64,000 bases of DNA from Paenibacillus dendrobii (GTDB lineage: Bacteria; Bacillota; Bacilli; Paenibacillales; Paenibacillaceae). The stretch spans positions 557,657-621,656 of the forward strand of contig NZ_WUBI01000003.1 in the NCBI RefSeq assembly GCF_009807035.1, read 5' to 3'. The stretch's first letter is position 1. Each line of letters begins with the position of its first letter. Below the pieces are notes generated by a model. The model had not been told where the DNA came from. It worked only from the letters and a program-made list of their open reading frames with translations, and did no database searches. This document shows positions 17,455 through 26,895 of this stretch, in pieces. The position numbers and the translations under genes were made by a program.

Positions 17455-19218
17455 TTACGGCAAGGTAACGAGGAGTGGCTTGACGGTATTGGCAAAATTG
17501 TAGTTGCTCGTCTTGTCCCAGTTGATGGACCACGTCATGGCGCCGCGGAAATCGGGATACTTGGCTACAGGTTTGTAGCTGCCGCAGCTTGTTCCGTTCG
17601 CAAGGCAGCTCAGAGCATTATTGACAACGCTCGGAGAGACGTAACCGCCGCCAGCAGCGCCGGATACAGCAGGCAATCCAAGTCCAAGCTGCGATGGAGC
17701 CACCCACTGCAGGGAGAGATCCGACAGGGCCGTCAAGAAATCCACCGTGCCTTGGGAATAACATTTGCCGTCACGCCCCAGCATGCAGCCGGAGTTGTAA
17801 TATTGAACATTAATGACCGTTGTAATGTCCTTAAGGTTATTGTAGAGCTGCATATAGGACGTGCTGTTGCTTTGCATATCAATGGTTTGTGGAGCCATGG
17901 TCAGTATGAAGCCGGAGCCTACACGCTGCTGCAGCTGCTTGACGGCGCTGGTTAGGTTGGCTACATTCATGCCGTTCTCCAGATCGATATCGATGCCATC
18001 AAGACCGTAGGTCGTGATGAGGTTGTACATGCTGTCCACAAAGTTGGCCACGTTCGGAGATGCGCTACCCAGGTTGACGTTGCCTTTTTCACCGCCCACG
18101 GAGATAATAACCTTCTTGCCTTGGGCATGCTTCGCTGCAATATCACTGATTAGATTGGCATTCGTGTAGCCGCCAAGCGCCGTCGATAGTGAGGAATCCA
18201 CGTTAAACGTTACACCGCCCGGCTTGGTAGGATCCATATCGGCAAAAGCCAGCACGATAATATCATATTGGCTCGGCACATCACTCAGCTTCAGGTTCGA
18301 AGATCCGTTGATGAAGTTATGCCAGTAACCTGTCAGCACATGCTTCGGAAGCTGGCTATTTCCGCCACCTCCGCCGGAGCTTTGGGTTGTTGCCGTAACG
18401 GCGGCGCTTTGCGGAGAGACGTTGCCTGCGGCATCCTTGGCTTCTACCTTGAAGGTATACGCCGTTCCCGCAGTCAGGCCTGTAACCGTCGCGCTCGTGC
18501 CTGTAACGGTCATCACTTGCGTTGTTCCTTGATAGACGTTATAGCCGGTTACGCCGACATTGTCCGTGGAAGCCGTCCACGAGAGGGAAACGCTGGAGGT
18601 TGTCACGCCAGTTACGGCGAGGTTCGTCGGCATCGTAGGAGCCTGCGTGTCGGCTCCGCCGCCGCTTGTGCTCGTCTTCACGCTCAGGGCGCTGCTCGCT
18701 GCGGATACGTTGCCCGCGGCATCCTTGGCTTTTACCGTGTAAGAATACGTCGTGTCTGCGGCTAATCCCGTATGGGTAAAGGCCAGTGTACTGCCGGACA
18801 CACTGCCGACAACCGCGCTGCCTTGGTAGACATCATAGCCTGTCACACCGACATTATCCGTGGAGGCGTTCCAAGCCAGAGCAATGCTTGAGGAAGTCAC
18901 CGCCGTCGACCTCAGGTTCGACGGAGCAGTTGGAGCCTGCTGGTCTGTGCCGCCTCCACCGCCGGGTACGAGCTGCCACAATGCAGGCACATTCGGCGGC
19001 TCCCAGCCCGTCAATGAGGTATGCGGTTGAATCACCTTATAGGTACTGCCGCCATAGGTGGCGGTATCATTCACCGCGTATGCAACATTCGGAGCCCATG
19101 CCCCGCGGTCCGCGGCGGATACCATTGACGGCAGCAGCCCGATAAACAAAGTCATTATGATGACCAGGGGCAGAAACCGGGTAAACGACCTGCCTTTTAA
19201 TAATGAAGCTTTTTTCAT
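17455..19218 (-). CDS. Secreted GH18 chitinase with chitin-binding and FnIII domains
   Basis: A 587-residue exported enzyme. Signal peptide 1-36; carbohydrate-binding module of the CBM5/12 type at about 38-84 (WAPNVAYAVNDTATYGGSTYKV, then W-EPP and LWQLV); two fibronectin type III domains (about 96-183 and 193-279) that are near-copies of each other; and a GH18 barrel at about 290-587 with the catalytic D407-GID-ID-L-E414 box and SVGG strand. This order resembles Bacillus ChiD-type chitinases. AGAGGAGG lies 8 bases before the ATG. A perfect cre box sits 223 bases upstream, indicating catabolite repression. It should release chitooligosaccharides outside the cell, complementing the cell-bound double chitinase next door. 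Confidence 0.93.
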   Translation of the reverse strand: MKKASLLKGRSFTRFLPLVIIMTLFIGLLPSMVSAADRGAWAPNVAYAVNDTATYGGSTYKVIQPHTSLTGWEPPNVPALWQLVPGGGGGTDQQAPTAPSNLRSTAVTSSSIALAWNASTDNVGVTGYDVYQGSAVVGSVSGSTLAFTHTGLAADTTYSYTVKAKDAAGNVSAASSALSVKTSTSGGGADTQAPTMPTNLAVTGVTTSSVSLSWTASTDNVGVTGYNVYQGTTQVMTVTGTSATVTGLTAGTAYTFKVEAKDAAGNVSPQSAAVTATTQSSGGGGGNSQLPKHVLTGYWHNFINGSSNLKLSDVPSQYDIIVLAFADMDPTKPGGVTFNVDSSLSTALGGYTNANLISDIAAKHAQGKKVIISVGGEKGNVNLGSASPNVANFVDSMYNLITTYGLDGIDIDLENGMNVANLTSAVKQLQQRVGSGFILTMAPQTIDMQSNSTSYMQLYNNLKDITTVINVQYYNSGCMLGRDGKCYSQGTVDFLTALSDLSLQWVAPSQLGLGLPAVSGAAGGGYVSPSVVNNALSCLANGTSCGSYKPVAKYPDFRGAMTWSINWDKTSNYNFANTVKPLLVTLP

Positions 19219-19866
19219 AAAACTTCCTCCTCTTAAATGAAATCGTGCTTCAACCCAGCTTTCCTTGCCTTCCGTTTTGCCTCTGCCCTCCTTTTTTTGC
19301 GCGGTATCACGCCTTAGTCATGTCAACGCCTGCGGTGCATCATATGGAAACTATGCAATGGCATAAGAAGAAACAATCGTCTGTATTGCAGGGATGAATC
19401 GCGCATTTGATGCCGTTAAGTCTCCATCGAAATCAAATTATGAAAGCGCTTACAGTTTATGCGTAACCGGCTTCCACATCCATGCTTCATGAGAAGCTGA
19501 TTGCAGACATTCCATTTGCTCATGGGATGAATAACCATAACTTATACTAATTGTAATTAAATGTTATTTATCAGGCTATAGACCAATAGTTGCAATTTTA
19601 ATAATAAAAATCAACGATTTTGCCTCAAAACTTCCGAGATCCGGCGCGTTCACCCCACTATGGGCGTCCGTTCCGGTATACAACGTGTCCACCGCTAGTT
19701 AAAAAATCCCCTCCGTTCAACAAGATGAAGACCATCATACCGATGTCTTTTTCTCTTGCCTACTAAAAGGGGGTCTCAGCATAAACGACGATTTTTACAT
19801 ATTCATGAAATACGAATTGCCATTAATATCCCGTCTGCGAGAAAAACAATCGGAATCTAAGCTCCG
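19219..19866. other. 648-bp non-coding region upstream of GH18 chitinase
   Basis: This stretch is A/T-rich in its middle (19530-19620) and carries the cre box at 19441. It separates the chitinase leader from the 3' end of the glycan locus. I found no credible gene on either strand and no clear terminator for the GH130 gene that ends at 19867. Confidence 0.5.
19441..19454. promoter_or_regulatory. cre box (CcpA site)
   Basis: TGAAAGCGCTTACA matches the CcpA consensus TGWAANCGNTNWCA at every position. A CATAAT hexamer at its edge on the minus strand could be the -10 element of the chitinase promoter, so CcpA binding would block transcription when preferred sugars are present. Confidence 0.75.
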
Positions 19867-20880
19867 TTATTCAGAAGTTGCCAATATATATTCTACTAAG
19901 TCTTCTAACGGTACCGTAGCCAGCCCGATTGACGTATCCGTGCAGCCGTAATAAATATACAACAGTCCATCTTTGACAACATTGGCCGTCGGAAATACGA
20001 CATTCGGGATGAACAGGCCAAACTTCTCGTAATACGCTTCAGGCTCCATAATCCAGCGGTTGGACCGGGCAACAATCTTCTCGGGCTGCTCCAAGTCCAG
20101 CAGCATGGCCCCCACTCGATACACGTTGTCCGCATCGACTCCGTGATACAGGGTCAGCCAGCCCTGATCCGTACGGACCGGCGGGGTAGCGCCGCCGATC
20201 TTCTTACATTCCCAGTCCGCCGCAGGAGATGCAATCAGTCGAGGCTCTTCCCAATCAACCAGGTTGTCCGAGTAAGTAATCCACATGCCGGGCTTCTCCG
20301 TCCCAAACGCCTCTCCGACATATTCTTCCGGCCGGCGCAGCAGCACGAACTTCCCGTTTATTTTTTCGGGGAATAGGATATTGTCCCTGTCATTGATATC
20401 GAGCGGCGTAGTATCGCACAGAAAATCCCAGTTGATCAGATCTTTGGACACCGCAATGGATGATCGCGTCAACCAATCGCCGGGCGATTGACCCCAGCCG
20501 TCCGGGTAGTCCGGCTTCGAGCTGTTCGGCACTCCGAGACCCGTGGGGTAATAGTTCATGGAACAGGGACGCATCGCATAATTCAAATAGTAGGTTCCCT
20601 CAATGTGGACAATGCGCGGATCTTGAATACTTCCGTAGGGAAAGCCGAATTGCTCCGGATGGATCACCGGACGGTCCAACACGTGCTTGAAATGAACGCC
20701 GTCCTCGCTTTCCAGCAATCCGAAAAAGCATTGGAACGGCGTCAGGCTGCCTGCTGTCCTTTCGATCATGTAGAACTTGCCATCCTTGAGTATCACAGCC
20801 GGATTGAACACCGTTACTCGGCGCCAGTCATATTGGCCGGGTACGACAATCGGATTGGCCTCACTCCGCTCGATTCGCAT
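19867..20880 (-). CDS. GH130 beta-mannoside phosphorylase/hydrolase
   Basis: A 337-residue protein with the five-bladed propeller signature of GH130: FNPAVILKDGKFYMIERTAG, YGSIQDPRIVHIEGTYYLNYA with the catalytic aspartate in QDPR, and GGATPPVRTDQGWLTLYHG. Family members cleave beta-mannosides by phosphorolysis, including Man-beta-1,4-GlcNAc of the N-glycan core and mannobiose; some act on beta-1,2-mannosides. The exact substrate cannot be read here. The start at 20880 gives the usual family N-terminus (MRIERSEANPIVVP) with GAGAGGA 8 bases upstream; the longer frame to 20922 is less likely. It is cytoplasmic and the last gene of the long glycan locus. Confidence 0.9.
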   Translation of the reverse strand: MRIERSEANPIVVPGQYDWRRVTVFNPAVILKDGKFYMIERTAGSLTPFQCFFGLLESEDGVHFKHVLDRPVIHPEQFGFPYGSIQDPRIVHIEGTYYLNYAMRPCSMNYYPTGLGVPNSSKPDYPDGWGQSPGDWLTRSSIAVSKDLINWDFLCDTTPLDINDRDNILFPEKINGKFVLLRRPEEYVGEAFGTEKPGMWITYSDNLVDWEEPRLIASPAADWECKKIGGATPPVRTDQGWLTLYHGVDADNVYRVGAMLLDLEQPEKIVARSNRWIMEPEAYYEKFGLFIPNVVFPTANVVKDGLLYIYYGCTDTSIGLATVPLEDLVEYILATSE

Positions 20881-20927
20881 TCGTATCATTCCTCTCGGTT
20901 GGTATCTTTCCTTCAACAACATAGTCC

Positions 20928-22685
20928 CTATCCTAAATCCGGCTGATCCTGCAAACGGATTTCAGGTGCCACGCAGCGATACAGTTCAAAAACGACGATT
21001 TCGTTCTGTCCCTGTTTCAGGAGCGGTCCTGGTACATACAGCGTTTTTTGAGGGCCCTGATCCCAATAGTGTCCCAAGTTAAATCCATTCACGAACACGA
21101 TCCCTTTGGTCCATCCTTCGAGACGGATAAAGGTGTCGGCAGGCTCCTCCGCAAAGAATTCCCCGCGGTAAAAGGCCGGGCCGTTCTTGGCGTTCTGACG
21201 TTCCAACGCTTGAAACTCCAAACCCGACAAGTCATTCAAGGGCAGGGGATACATCGTCCAATCCGACAGAAACTGTAGTCCAAACCGGACTCCCTCCGTA
21301 ATCCCTTTCGAATCTTTCAGGTACGGACCGTAATTCACCCGTCCCATATTTTCCACGAGCAAGCTAAGGTGCTGACCTTTATCTGGAACCTCGAATTCAA
21401 TGGTTGTGTCCGATTCGCATCGATCCACTGTCCCTGCATACTCCCCGTCCAAAAATACGAGCGCCCGGTCGCGTAGTTCCTGAATGTAGAGCTTGTTTTG
21501 AGATCTGGGTCCGGGAATGAAGGTATCGTATTGGATGAAACCGAAATCCTGGCCGAGTTTCTCCATGGTTTCCGTATACGCCGAGCGGACCGGCTTTGAA
21601 ATCCGCTCCAAGTTTGTCGCTAAGGTAGCCTGCTGCGTCATCACGACGGTTCCGTAATCCTTTTTGGGCAGCGGCGCCGGCAGCTCGGCCGCGTCCACGG
21701 TTTTATACTTCGCAATCACGTCACGAACCGCGTGGTATTTAGCCGTCGGTTCCCCGCTTTCGCTGAGCAGCGCATCGTAGTCATAACTCGTTACCGTTGG
21801 CTCATAGCTGTCTTTTACATGGCCGTTGGCCCCATTGTAGAACCCGAAATTGGTGCCTCCGTGGAACATATAGAAATTGACCGATGCTCCCTGACGGAGC
21901 ATGTCGTCCAGCACGAGCGCCGCATCCGCCGCCGAACGGGTATGATGTTCCTCTCTCCAATGGTCGAACCAACCGTTCCAGAATTCCATGCACATCAGAG
22001 GCCCATCCGGCTGATATTCCCGCAGCTTGTCAAAAGCCTCTTCCGCGCGCGACCCAAAATTCACCGTAGCCAGCACACCATCGACCATGCCTCCCTGCAG
22101 CATGGAGTCTTCGGGACCGTCAGAAGTGAACAGCAGAACATCCATCCCCCGGCGGACCATCGCGTCATGGATATAGTTCAGATACACTTTGTCACTGCCA
22201 TAGCTTCCGAATTCATTTTCGATTTGCAGGGCAATGATAGGTCCGCCTTGAGTACAAAGCAGCGGCTTCAGCTTGGGAAGCAGCACATCATAATAATCAT
22301 CGACATGGTCCAAAAACGGCTTGTAGCTGCACCGAAGCCGCATATTCGAATCTTCAAGCAGCCAAGCGGGCAGGCCGCCGAACTCCCACTCTGCACAAAT
22401 GTATGGAGACGGACGTACAATGACGTATAGTCCAAGCTTCCCCGCAAGATCGATAAAGCGGACGAGATCGGCCATGCCCTCAAAGTTGAATTGCCCCTTT
22501 TTCGGTTCATGCCAATTCCATGGCACATACGTTTCCACCGTATTTAGGCCGCAGTGTTTAAGCTTTAGCAGCCGGTCTTCCCAATACTGTGGAACGACGC
22601 GGAAATAATGAATCGCTCCAGACAAGATTTGCACGGGTTTGTCGCCGTCATAAAAGGAAGAACCCGAATAACGAAATGTAGACAT
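20928..22685 (-). CDS. GH35 beta-galactosidase
   Basis: A 585-residue cytoplasmic enzyme. The N-terminal barrel carries the GH35 marks GAIHYFRVVPQYW, VIVRPSPYICAEWEFGGLPAWL, the acid/base glutamate E158 (GGPIIALQIENEFGSYG) and the nucleophile E234 (PLMCMEFWNGWFDHW). C-terminal beta domains with a jelly-roll feel (VFVNGFNLGHYW) complete the protein. It removes terminal beta-linked galactose from oligosaccharides. The ATG at 22685 follows GGAGGT closely; the extra four codons up to 22697 would need a TTG start. Lack of a signal peptide implies that substrates are imported first. Confidence 0.93.
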   Translation of the reverse strand: MSTFRYSGSSFYDGDKPVQILSGAIHYFRVVPQYWEDRLLKLKHCGLNTVETYVPWNWHEPKKGQFNFEGMADLVRFIDLAGKLGLYVIVRPSPYICAEWEFGGLPAWLLEDSNMRLRCSYKPFLDHVDDYYDVLLPKLKPLLCTQGGPIIALQIENEFGSYGSDKVYLNYIHDAMVRRGMDVLLFTSDGPEDSMLQGGMVDGVLATVNFGSRAEEAFDKLREYQPDGPLMCMEFWNGWFDHWREEHHTRSAADAALVLDDMLRQGASVNFYMFHGGTNFGFYNGANGHVKDSYEPTVTSYDYDALLSESGEPTAKYHAVRDVIAKYKTVDAAELPAPLPKKDYGTVVMTQQATLATNLERISKPVRSAYTETMEKLGQDFGFIQYDTFIPGPRSQNKLYIQELRDRALVFLDGEYAGTVDRCESDTTIEFEVPDKGQHLSLLVENMGRVNYGPYLKDSKGITEGVRFGLQFLSDWTMYPLPLNDLSGLEFQALERQNAKNGPAFYRGEFFAEEPADTFIRLEGWTKGIVFVNGFNLGHYWDQGPQKTLYVPGPLLKQGQNEIVVFELYRCVAPEIRLQDQPDLG

Positions 22686-22803
22686 ACTTACCTCCAAGCG
22701 TATTTTGTTATGCGTTAGATGTCATGGGATAACGCCGACGGTCCGATACCGATACCGTTGTCGTTGTCAGATACTTTCGTCCCTTACGGCGCTTTCCTGC
22801 CGG

Positions 22804-24522
22804 TCAAAAGGGCTCCTGTCCCGTCTCCAGCCGTTCCTTTGACTCTTCGAGCGGTTTCCATTCGGTCACGCGGGTAATGCCCAGTTCCTCGGCTTCTTTA
22901 AAAAAATCGCTCCGAACCTGATTCAGCTTCTCCGTCAGAAGCATCATCCTCGTATACTTCACCTGCATGTGCACCGTACGAACCCGCTCTTCGATTTCGG
23001 GCGAGTCCGCCAGCCTAAGCGCATGCCCGAGTAACCGCTCCGATTCGTCCAGAAGTTCCGGGGAGAAATATTTGTCCGTCGGAGGGTCAAAACAGCCGGC
23101 GTGGTATCCGACCAGCGCATCCACCCGATCTTCAAGCAGCCTTATGTAGGCCAGAATCGATTCAGCAGCGGCGCCGTAATAATGCGTGGCAAACTCCTGA
23201 ATCAGCGTCTGCGGATCAAGCTCCGGATTCCATAAGAGTCTGGCGGTCAAATAGCTTTTCATCTCGGCAAACTCGGTCTTCAGGCTGGTATGTGCTCCTT
23301 GCGCCATGATTCCGGAGACGTTGCTTTCGGTAAAAAAGCGGATATTCGGCGCGATCACCCGCAAATTCGGATATGGCATCACATAATGCTTAAAATCAAC
23401 CAGGTAATCCCAGATGTAGACCTGGTCGCAGATTTTCCCCCATCCCACGACATCCTGCACGAACGAATCATTCTGCTCGCATTGATCGAGCGGATGCATA
23501 AAGCAGCACTCCATGCTGCAAAGGCGAATAATGACGTTTCGGTGAGGCTTCAAATGCTTGGGCGGTTTACGCGAATACCAGTAAGCTAACGTTTCAATAC
23601 GTTTATCGGGGTATTCTTCCTCAATTGCTTCGGCAAGGCGATTTACGAAGGTCAGGATCGAGCCGATCGGGCTCTCTTCCTCCTCATCCAAGGCACGGCA
23701 CTGTTCGCATTCGCATGCTCCCGTGCAATCGTTCTGGGACACGCCGAAAATCGCTGCCTCCGGCTCCTCGTCCATCCAGCGCCGCAATTGTTCTAGAGCG
23801 ATCCGGAAGACATCCGGGTGCGATAAGCAGAGCTGCGCATCACTGCCGCGGCGGGTACCGTCAACAAGCGAGAAATATTCGGGATGGGCCTCGAAATATG
23901 CTTCCGGCGGGACCAGCTTGTAAAACGTATGGACAAAATGCTCCGACATCGCGATTTTGCCGCCATGCTTCTCCTCCAGCGGATACGGTGACCAACAATT
24001 GATTTTATTTCTCGCCGCCCAATCCCCGTCGTAGGTATCCATGAACAACGCCGTCCGGGTCGCAATCCGCGGAATCCGTTCGCTGTTGATCTCGGGAAGC
24101 TGAATGCTGCTTCGCTTCGGAATAAGGCTCTCCGTCCGGGTAAACCAGCGGCAGCCCAGCTCTTCTTCGAGCAGCGAATAGACTCCGTACAGCGTGCCTC
24201 TGGGTTGTCCGCCTGCGATCACAAGCCGGTTACCAACCGTTTTCAGCACAAACCCATCCTGCCCAAGCCTTCCCGTGTCCAGATCGATTCCGAGTTCACG
24301 AAGATGCCGGTTGTCTCCAACGATCAATTCCTTCTCAGCAAGCGGCTGCTCATCTGAAACAATCGGCAGCTCAGCTCCGCAAATTTCCCGCAGGAAATGC
24401 TGCAGCTCGCGCGCGGCATGCGTCTCAGATGCAATAGCCCCCTCCTCAACAACGATTCTCCAGTCGGACAACCCATCTATCGCTATCGTCACCGGCTTTC
24501 CCATCTTAGAGACGGTGCTCAT
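22804..24522 (-). CDS. DUF4838 / alpha-glucuronidase-like glycan protein
   Basis: A 572-residue protein. The N-terminal 120 residues (AARELQHFLREICGAELPIV, ELIVGDNRHL, GQPRGTLYGVYSLLEEELGCRWF) match the small domain that precedes alpha-glucuronidase-type barrels. The rest is a large alpha/beta domain of the DUF4838 type with the cysteine-rich CTGACECEQCRALDEEEESP loop and YWYSRKPPK. Such proteins occur in polysaccharide loci, and I know of no firm activity. The ATG at 24522 has AAAGGAGGG 7 bases before it, so the 25-codon extension was dropped. Cytoplasmic. The glutamate-rich loop could hold catalytic acids; this is inference. Confidence 0.78.
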   Translation of the reverse strand: MSTVSKMGKPVTIAIDGLSDWRIVVEEGAIASETHAARELQHFLREICGAELPIVSDEQPLAEKELIVGDNRHLRELGIDLDTGRLGQDGFVLKTVGNRLVIAGGQPRGTLYGVYSLLEEELGCRWFTRTESLIPKRSSIQLPEINSERIPRIATRTALFMDTYDGDWAARNKINCWSPYPLEEKHGGKIAMSEHFVHTFYKLVPPEAYFEAHPEYFSLVDGTRRGSDAQLCLSHPDVFRIALEQLRRWMDEEPEAAIFGVSQNDCTGACECEQCRALDEEEESPIGSILTFVNRLAEAIEEEYPDKRIETLAYWYSRKPPKHLKPHRNVIIRLCSMECCFMHPLDQCEQNDSFVQDVVGWGKICDQVYIWDYLVDFKHYVMPYPNLRVIAPNIRFFTESNVSGIMAQGAHTSLKTEFAEMKSYLTARLLWNPELDPQTLIQEFATHYYGAAAESILAYIRLLEDRVDALVGYHAGCFDPPTDKYFSPELLDESERLLGHALRLADSPEIEERVRTVHMQVKYTRMMLLTEKLNQVRSDFFKEAEELGITRVTEWKPLEESKERLETGQEPF

Positions 24523-24557
24523 ATCAAGTCCCTCCTTTGCTATCATTTCCCTGTTCT

Positions 24558-25388
24558 TCATACTCCGGCCAGCGTCTCTGGCAGCCGGGCGTCCCACTGT
24601 TCCGGCGCTTTCAAATTCAAAGCTTTAGCCACGATGGCGGGCATATCGGTGATGTTCAGATCCGGAATCTGCATGCCCGGCGCAATCCCCGGTCCGGCAC
24701 AACCCCAGAAGACGGTCTTATCCCAAGGATGATCACTGCCGTGATCGTATCTGGACGCTCCGCCCCCACCATGGTCGGTCACGATCATGATCAGGCTATC
24801 CTCGGCGAGTCCCAGCCGTTCGATTCTCGCTAGAACGCTGCCGATCAGGCGATCAGCCTCCGTAATGGCTTCCAAATAACGGGGGGAGTCGCTTCCGTAG
24901 CCTTCTGCGTGCCCGGCTGCATCCGGATCGTCAAGCTGCATGAAAAACAGCGTTACATCCGGATGCTCTTCGAAGTAAGCCGCAGCCGCCTCTGCCAATT
25001 CTGCATCGGGGAGACATACTTTGTGGACTCCGATGCCTTCCTCGATAATGCCTTCGTTAATCGGCGACCAGGACGTGAAGGAAGCTAGCTTGGCGTCCGG
25101 AAGCTGCTCCCGGACAAGTCTGAAAATCGATGGGTACGGTGAACTCAACGGGAACCTTTCCGTGCTTGCGCGGTCGTTGTTTAACCCGTGCTTGTCCGGA
25201 ACGACGCCATGGAGCATCGAGCCCCAGCACTCAGCGCTAATGGTCGGGAAGGCTGCCTGCGCATCGTAAGTCAGAATTCCCCGATTTAAAAACTCATCCA
25301 AATGCGGCGTTTCTGTATCGCGTATAAAGTTTCCTGCACCATCCATGCCGAGAATGATCACGCGCTTGCAATACTCTAACCGCTTCAT
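24558..25388 (-). CDS. Alkaline-phosphatase-superfamily phosphodiesterase
   Basis: A 276-residue single-domain enzyme of the type I phosphodiesterase / nucleotide pyrophosphatase group. The metal ligand D16 (VIILGMDGAGN), a probable nucleophile T49 (AAFPTISAECWGSMLHG) and metal-binding D/H residues (LDDPDAAGH, VTDHGGGG, HGSDHP) are in the expected order. It is shorter than most relatives and has no signal peptide. It overlaps the GH29 gene by 4 bases (ATGA), so it is cotranslated with an alpha-fucosidase, which argues for a sugar-phosphate diester or related substrate. A sulfatase is less likely because the C/S-x-P-x-R box is absent. Confidence 0.8.
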   Translation of the reverse strand: MKRLEYCKRVIILGMDGAGNFIRDTETPHLDEFLNRGILTYDAQAAFPTISAECWGSMLHGVVPDKHGLNNDRASTERFPLSSPYPSIFRLVREQLPDAKLASFTSWSPINEGIIEEGIGVHKVCLPDAELAEAAAAYFEEHPDVTLFFMQLDDPDAAGHAEGYGSDSPRYLEAITEADRLIGSVLARIERLGLAEDSLIMIVTDHGGGGASRYDHGSDHPWDKTVFWGCAGPGIAPGMQIPDLNITDMPAIVAKALNLKAPEQWDARLPETLAGV

Positions 25389-26839
25389 CCGGTGCTCTCC
25401 CCTTTCGTGTATGGCGGGGCCTCTTTATATACCCCGAAGCTCGAAAGCGTCGGGCACTGTCTCGATTCCGTTATGGTCAGTCTGATATGCCGGGTGGTGA
25501 CGCGATCCATTCGGCAAATACGCTTGTAGCCTACAATCGTGCCGTGGTGAATGTCATGCCACACGTCTCCTAACTTGCATGAAATATAAAAGCGCTCGAT
25601 CCGCTGCCCGGAGCGGATATGCTCCATCAAAACGATCCGGTCAAAGGTTTGCTCTTCCTGCAGATCGATCTCGATGACGGCTTGCTCCGTCCCCTCCGGG
25701 GAATGCCAGTAAGTCTCTGGATCTCCATCGAATATCTTGTTTACATGACATGACGCCATCGCCGTCGATGAGGCTTCAGCGGTTGCATGAACCGCAAGGT
25801 TATCCTGAAATGTCCGGGAAATCACGCTTCCCAATTCCTTCAGCCGCTTCACATCATTCTCATGAATGAGCCCCCGTTGATCCGGCGGCAGATTTAGAAG
25901 AAACGTAGCGTTCCCGCCGACGGCACCGTAATAAATATCGAGCAATTCTTCTAGCGAACGGACCTGGTCATCTTCCGAGGCGTGATAAAACCACCCTGGC
26001 CGGATCGACGTGTTGACCTCTGCCGGATACCAGACGAGCTCGTCGTAATTGCGTATCACTTCCCTGCTGCCAAGATCCGGTACCATCGTATCGATTCGTC
26101 TGGAGAATTCCCCGTCGTCCTCCTGCTGCGAATCGGCCATGATTTTCTCCTTGTTGGTCAGCACGGCCGGAACGACGCTCCACTCGGACTCCCGCGTATA
26201 ACCCGCTTCGTTGCCACACCAGCGCACATCCGGGCCGCATACGGATATCACTGCGTTCGGCTGCAGTTCCCTGATGATTTCAACATATCCGTCCCAATCG
26301 TAGACCTGTTTTTTTCCGTTGGGGCCTTCTCCGCACGCGCCGTCGAACCATACGCAAAACAACTCGCCATATTCGGTCAACAGTTCACGAAGCTGGCCTT
26401 TAAAAAATGCATTATAGGCCGGCGAGTCTCCATAGGAAAGTTCATGCCGATCCCAGGGAGACAGATATACGCCGAACTTAATCCCGCCTCTGCGGCACGC
26501 GTCGGCGACCTCTTTCACCATGTCGCCCTGTCCATCCTTCCACGGACTGCTTTTCACCGAATGATCGGTAAAACGGCTTGGCCACAAACAAAATCCGTCA
26601 TGGTGCTTGCAAGTCAGAATTAGACCCTTCATGCCAGCGCTTTTACACGCGGATACCCACTGGTCGGCATCAAATTGAACCGGATTGAAGATTGCCGGAT
26701 CTTCGTCCCCGAGTCCCCACTCCTTGTCGGTAAACGTATTCATCGTAAAATGGATGAACGCATAGAACTCCGTTTTTTGCCATTCGATCTGTCTTTCCGA
26801 AGGTTTCACTTGTGCAGCGTAATGAATAAAAGGATCCAT
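25385..26839 (-). CDS. GH29 alpha-L-fucosidase with discoidin-like domain
   Basis: A 484-residue cytoplasmic enzyme. The GH29 barrel shows EFYAFIHFTMNTFTDKEWG, the substrate-binding TCKHHDGFCLW (76-86), SPWDRH and the nucleophile D166 (LFCVWFDGACG). The acid/base glutamate, which varies in this family, may be in the YTRESEWSVVP segment. Residues about 345-475 form an F5/8 type C (CBM32-like) sandwich (ATAEASSTAMASCHVNKIFDGD, YWHSPEGTEQAVIEIDLQ). It hydrolyses alpha-1,3/4- or 1,2-linked fucose from oligosaccharides; the linkage cannot be read here. It is translationally coupled to the phosphodiesterase. Confidence 0.9.
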   Translation of the reverse strand: MDPFIHYAAQVKPSERQIEWQKTEFYAFIHFTMNTFTDKEWGLGDEDPAIFNPVQFDADQWVSACKSAGMKGLILTCKHHDGFCLWPSRFTDHSVKSSPWKDGQGDMVKEVADACRRGGIKFGVYLSPWDRHELSYGDSPAYNAFFKGQLRELLTEYGELFCVWFDGACGEGPNGKKQVYDWDGYVEIIRELQPNAVISVCGPDVRWCGNEAGYTRESEWSVVPAVLTNKEKIMADSQQEDDGEFSRRIDTMVPDLGSREVIRNYDELVWYPAEVNTSIRPGWFYHASEDDQVRSLEELLDIYYGAVGGNATFLLNLPPDQRGLIHENDVKRLKELGSVISRTFQDNLAVHATAEASSTAMASCHVNKIFDGDPETYWHSPEGTEQAVIEIDLQEEQTFDRIVLMEHIRSGQRIERFYISCKLGDVWHDIHHGTIVGYKRICRMDRVTTRHIRLTITESRQCPTLSSFGVYKEAPPYTKGESTG

Positions 26840-26895
26840 CGAAAATTCTCCTATATATGAATTGATGATATGGGCGGCTTGTACGTAAAGAAGTC

